Source: Lysobacter gummosus
GTDB taxonomy: Bacteria > Pseudomonadota > Gammaproteobacteria > Xanthomonadales > Xanthomonadaceae
DNA length: 64,000 bases
Reading direction: 5' to 3'
Assembly: GCF_001442805.1 (NCBI RefSeq)
Contig: NZ_CP011131.1
Location: forward strand, 248,001-312,000
This document shows, in pieces, positions 62,021 through 64,000 of the stretch; the first letter of the stretch is position 1; each line of letters opens with the position of its first letter. The position numbers and the translations under genes are program-made. The notes under the pieces are model-generated. The model ran no database searches and was not told where the DNA came from. It saw nothing but the letters and a program-made list of their open reading frames with translations.

Positions 62021-62425
62021 ATGAAGTCACTGGCAATTGCGGTGGTCGTCGCGGCGGCGATGATCGCGGCGACGGATCCGGCTCAGGCGGGCGAGAAGAT
62101 CGACGTGCCCGTCAGCGTCTCTACCAATCCCCAGGGCCAACCGGTCCGCGCGTTCGGCATGCTGGCCAGCGCGCGCGCCAGCGCCGGCGTCAACCAGACC
62201 ATCGGTTGTGCGAGCAGCGCGACCGGGACGACAGTGGTGGCCGCGTGCGAAGCGCGCAATGCCGCCGGCACCTACGTCCAATGCACGACCTACAACGCGG
62301 CGATAGTCGCGGTCGCGCAATCGGTCGGCGCCGATTCGTACGTGGATTTCAGTTTCGACGGCACAGGCAATTGCACCAGCCTGTATGTCAGCAACGGTTC
62401 TTCGAACGCGGTCAAGCAACCCTGA
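62021..62425 (+). CDS. Small secreted protein of unknown function
   Basis: Not recognised. ATG 62021 follows AAGGAGG by six bases. The 134-residue product has a Sec signal (MKSLAIAVVVAAAMIAATDPAQA, 23 residues) and a mature Ser/Ala/Thr-rich, beta-prone domain with four cysteines (about residues 64, 77, 89 and 114) that could form two disulfides. It starts with EKIDVPVSVSTNPQGQP. Its ribosome binding site context is almost the same as that of the TPR gene at 44437. It is convergent with the following membrane protein gene. Confidence 0.78.
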   Translation: MKSLAIAVVVAAAMIAATDPAQAGEKIDVPVSVSTNPQGQPVRAFGMLASARASAGVNQTIGCASSATGTTVVAACEARNAAGTYVQCTTYNAAIVAVAQSVGADSYVDFSFDGTGNCTSLYVSNGSSNAVKQP

Positions 62426-62499
62426 CCGTCGCGCGGCGATGTCATCGGATCACGACGGCATCGCCATATCGACGCGTGCGGACAGCGGTCCGAGCGCGC

Positions 62500-63483
62500 T
62501 CAGAACTCGCACGAATCCCATCCCGGCGGCGTGGTCTGGGTCGAGCTGTTCTTGAAATTCTGCCGCAGCGTGGTCTGCGCCCACTCGTTGGCTTCGACCA
62601 GCTGCCCCGGGCTCAGGTTCGATGCGATCGCCTCGAGTTGCCGGTCGAGCTGGGCGACGCGATGGGGTTCCGCGCCGAGACGGTACAGCTTGAGGTAGCG
62701 ATAGTGCTGCACCGGATCGGCGCCGATCAGACCGGCGAGCAGACTCTGCGAGCCCGGCTCGTAGGCTTGCTGCAGCAGATCGACCACGCGCCAGTCGCCG
62801 GCGGCCAGGCCGCTGTCGATCAACGTCGAAGCGGCATTGCCGTAGTTGCGCAAGGATTCGGGATGCTTGATCAGGCTGCGCGCATCGTAAAGTGGGCCGC
62901 GATCGAGATAGCACGCGCGCGCCTGCTCATCGCCCAGGCGCGCGGCCTGGGCGATGCTCGGCACCAGCGCGTCGAGCATCTTGTCGCTGACGCCGGAGCA
63001 CAGCTCCTGGTTCTTGCGCACGCCCTGCTGGCGCAGCTCCATCGCATCGAGTTGCAATTGGTAGGTGCGCAGCTGCGCCGCGCTCATGCCGTCGGTGGAC
63101 TTGCGGGTGAGATCGTTGGTCGCACCGTCGCTCTTCCATTGCGAGCTGCGCAGGCGGCTGCAGCGGTCGAGGTCGCGCAGCAGGCGCTTGGCCGCGTCGG
63201 CATCGCCGCCAGCGGCGCGCGCGCGCAACTCGGCGAAGCTGTTCTTCAACGGCGTGTTGGGCGGGGGCAGCAGGCCGCGTTTGGAGGCTAGGGGGCTCGA
63301 TCCGAGCGCGGCCTCGTCCTCCGTGCCTTGTGCCGCGGCGGCGTCGGCGACCTTCACATGCATCGCGGCGCGCGTCTGCGAAGTATCCGCGCGTCCAAGA
63401 AAGTATGCGCCGATCACCGCGGCCAGCACGGCGACAGCGATCAACAGTGAGCGTTTGGTCTGCATATCGTCGCGCTTCGCCAT
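62500..63483 (-). CDS. Membrane-anchored hypothetical protein, first paralogue
   Basis: Not assigned. A 327-residue protein with one N-terminal span (SLLIAVAVLAAVIGAYFLG, about residues 12-30), so it is either anchored in the inner membrane with a periplasmic body or secreted. The body is helical, Sel1/TPR-like in feel, with landmarks ARACYLDRGPLYD, GDWRVVDLLQQAYEPGS and HYRYLKLYRLGAEPH, and a Trp/Cys ending WDSCEF. A second start (ATG 63465) would give MQTKRSLLIAV. It lies 18 bp after a gene for a clear paralogue (63502-64000); the two form a tandem pair. Confidence 0.82.
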   Translation of the reverse strand: MAKRDDMQTKRSLLIAVAVLAAVIGAYFLGRADTSQTRAAMHVKVADAAAAQGTEDEAALGSSPLASKRGLLPPPNTPLKNSFAELRARAAGGDADAAKRLLRDLDRCSRLRSSQWKSDGATNDLTRKSTDGMSAAQLRTYQLQLDAMELRQQGVRKNQELCSGVSDKMLDALVPSIAQAARLGDEQARACYLDRGPLYDARSLIKHPESLRNYGNAASTLIDSGLAAGDWRVVDLLQQAYEPGSQSLLAGLIGADPVQHYRYLKLYRLGAEPHRVAQLDRQLEAIASNLSPGQLVEANEWAQTTLRQNFKNSSTQTTPPGWDSCEF

Positions 63484-63501
63484 CGGCCGTCGCCGGCCTG
63501 T

Positions 63502-64000
63502 TCATTCGTAGGGAAAAACGCAGGGGTCCCACAACGGCCCGTCCGCATCGATCGGCTTGCCCTGAAAATCATGATCGAACGTTCGCGCCGCCCACACGTC
63601 GGCTTGCGCGAGCTGCGCCGCGCTGAGCCGCCCAGCTGCCGCCTGGAGGTCGCGATCGATCTCGCCATGATCCGACGGCATGCCGAGGCGGAACAGCTTC
63701 AGGTAACGGTAACGCGAGTAGGCATCGGTTCCAACAGCGGCCGAGAGCAGCGTGGACGCGCCAGGTTGATAGGCGTTGCGCAGCACGCCGATCACCCGCC
63801 AGTCGCCGTCCTCGACGCCGGCCTGGATCATCGCCTGGACATCGCGACGATACGATCCCAGGCGTTCGGGGTGATCGAGCAGACTGCCCGGGTCGTAATT
63901 CGGCCCGCGCTCGAGATAGCAAGCGCGCGCATACGGCTCGCCCGCCAGCGCGGCGCGCTGCAGATTGGGCAGCAGCTGGTCGAGCATTTCCTGATCGGCG
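63502..64000 (-). CDS. Hypothetical protein, second paralogue (N-terminus beyond window)
   Basis: The minus-strand frame is open to the window edge and ends at 63502, giving 165 C-terminal residues. It matches the neighbour block by block: ARACYLERGPNYDPGSLL, EDGDWRVIGVLRNAYQPGAS, RYRYLKLFRLGMPSD and a final WDPCVFPYE. The conserved WD-C ending suggests a structural role for the cysteine, perhaps in a disulfide outside the cytoplasm. It is upstream in the same transcription direction, so both are probably one operon. Confidence 0.82.
   Translation of the reverse strand, partial: ADQEMLDQLLPNLQRAALAGEPYARACYLERGPNYDPGSLLDHPERLGSYRRDVQAMIQAGVEDGDWRVIGVLRNAYQPGASTLLSAAVGTDAYSRYRYLKLFRLGMPSDHGEIDRDLQAAAGRLSAAQLAQADVWAARTFDHDFQGKPIDADGPLWDPCVFPYE

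Noticed and set aside
1..64000. tRNA, rRNA, insertion sequence and phage attachment sites.
   Set aside because: Scanned by eye for T-loop words, transposase motifs and integrase genes; none convincing. A covariance-model scan would be decisive.

Overview
The window looks like a chromosomal stretch of a high-GC gammaproteobacterium of the Lysobacter/Xanthomonas group (Xanthomonadaceae). The basis is the very high GC content with strong G/C third positions, the crowd of outer-membrane TonB receptors, Tat- and Sec-exported hydrolases, a FecI/FecR system, a TerC gene behind a yybP-ykoY manganese riboswitch, and the many short GTGGGAGGGGCTTCAGCC-type and CCCTCTCCCGC-type intergenic repeats. I would lean to Lysobacter, but species cannot be fixed from the sequence alone. 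I see no tRNA, rRNA, insertion sequence or CRISPR array.

Layout. 1-4.3 kb: the start of an MFS carrier, a cobalamin-riboswitch-like leader before a small unknown gene, a 219-bp tandem duplication touching the end of a GT4 glycosyltransferase gene, and an ArsR-type regulator. 4.3-10.6 kb: two tandem paralogous TonB receptors, each followed by an intrinsic terminator. 11-13.5 kb: a YCII/DGPF protein, a PhnB-like VOC protein and an ECF42-type sigma factor. 13.8-18.8 kb (minus strand): a five-gene unit of an outer-membrane protein, a small protein, a fused double permease, an ABC ATPase with a C-terminal AAA-associated domain and MgtC, with no binding-protein gene. 19.1-23.2 kb: a TetR regulator divergent from an RND pump gene across a near-perfect operator; no adaptor or outer-membrane channel gene is beside it. 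23.3-24.0 kb: a 720-bp nested palindrome without genes. 24.2-29.5 kb: an unknown protein, a Tat-exported multicopper oxidase, an FKBP lipoprotein and a secreted phosphatase with a DNRLRE module. 29.6-33.5 kb: an unknown protein and two divergent alpha-L-fucosidases. 33.6-35.8 kb: manganese riboswitch, TerC and an AlkD-like DNA glycosylase with a histone-like tail. 36.0-38.2 kb (minus strand): an exported cyanophycinase-like peptidase and an exported isoaspartyl peptidase. 38.3-43.4 kb: sigma factor, FecR and a TonB receptor with an STN domain. 43.5-45.2 kb: trans-aconitate methyltransferase and a TPR protein.

45.5-61.2 kb is the centrepiece: one gene of 4996 codons for a YD-repeat (Rhs-like) protein with an inserted carbohydrate-binding-like segment, a beta-rich insert, a LysM domain, a hydrophobic pre-toxin region and a C-terminal domain that reads as an ADP-ribosyltransferase. 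It overlaps by one base the start of an unrecognised gene that is the obvious immunity candidate. The last 2.5-3 kb of this pair is visibly richer in A/T than the rest. After it come a decayed YjbR-family gene, a small secreted protein and two tandem paralogous membrane-anchored proteins of unknown function, the last cut by the window edge.

Together the genes describe a cell that scavenges polymers (fucosides, cyanophycin-like peptides, phosphate esters) through the outer membrane, guards metal balance, and carries a large contact- or release-type toxin.
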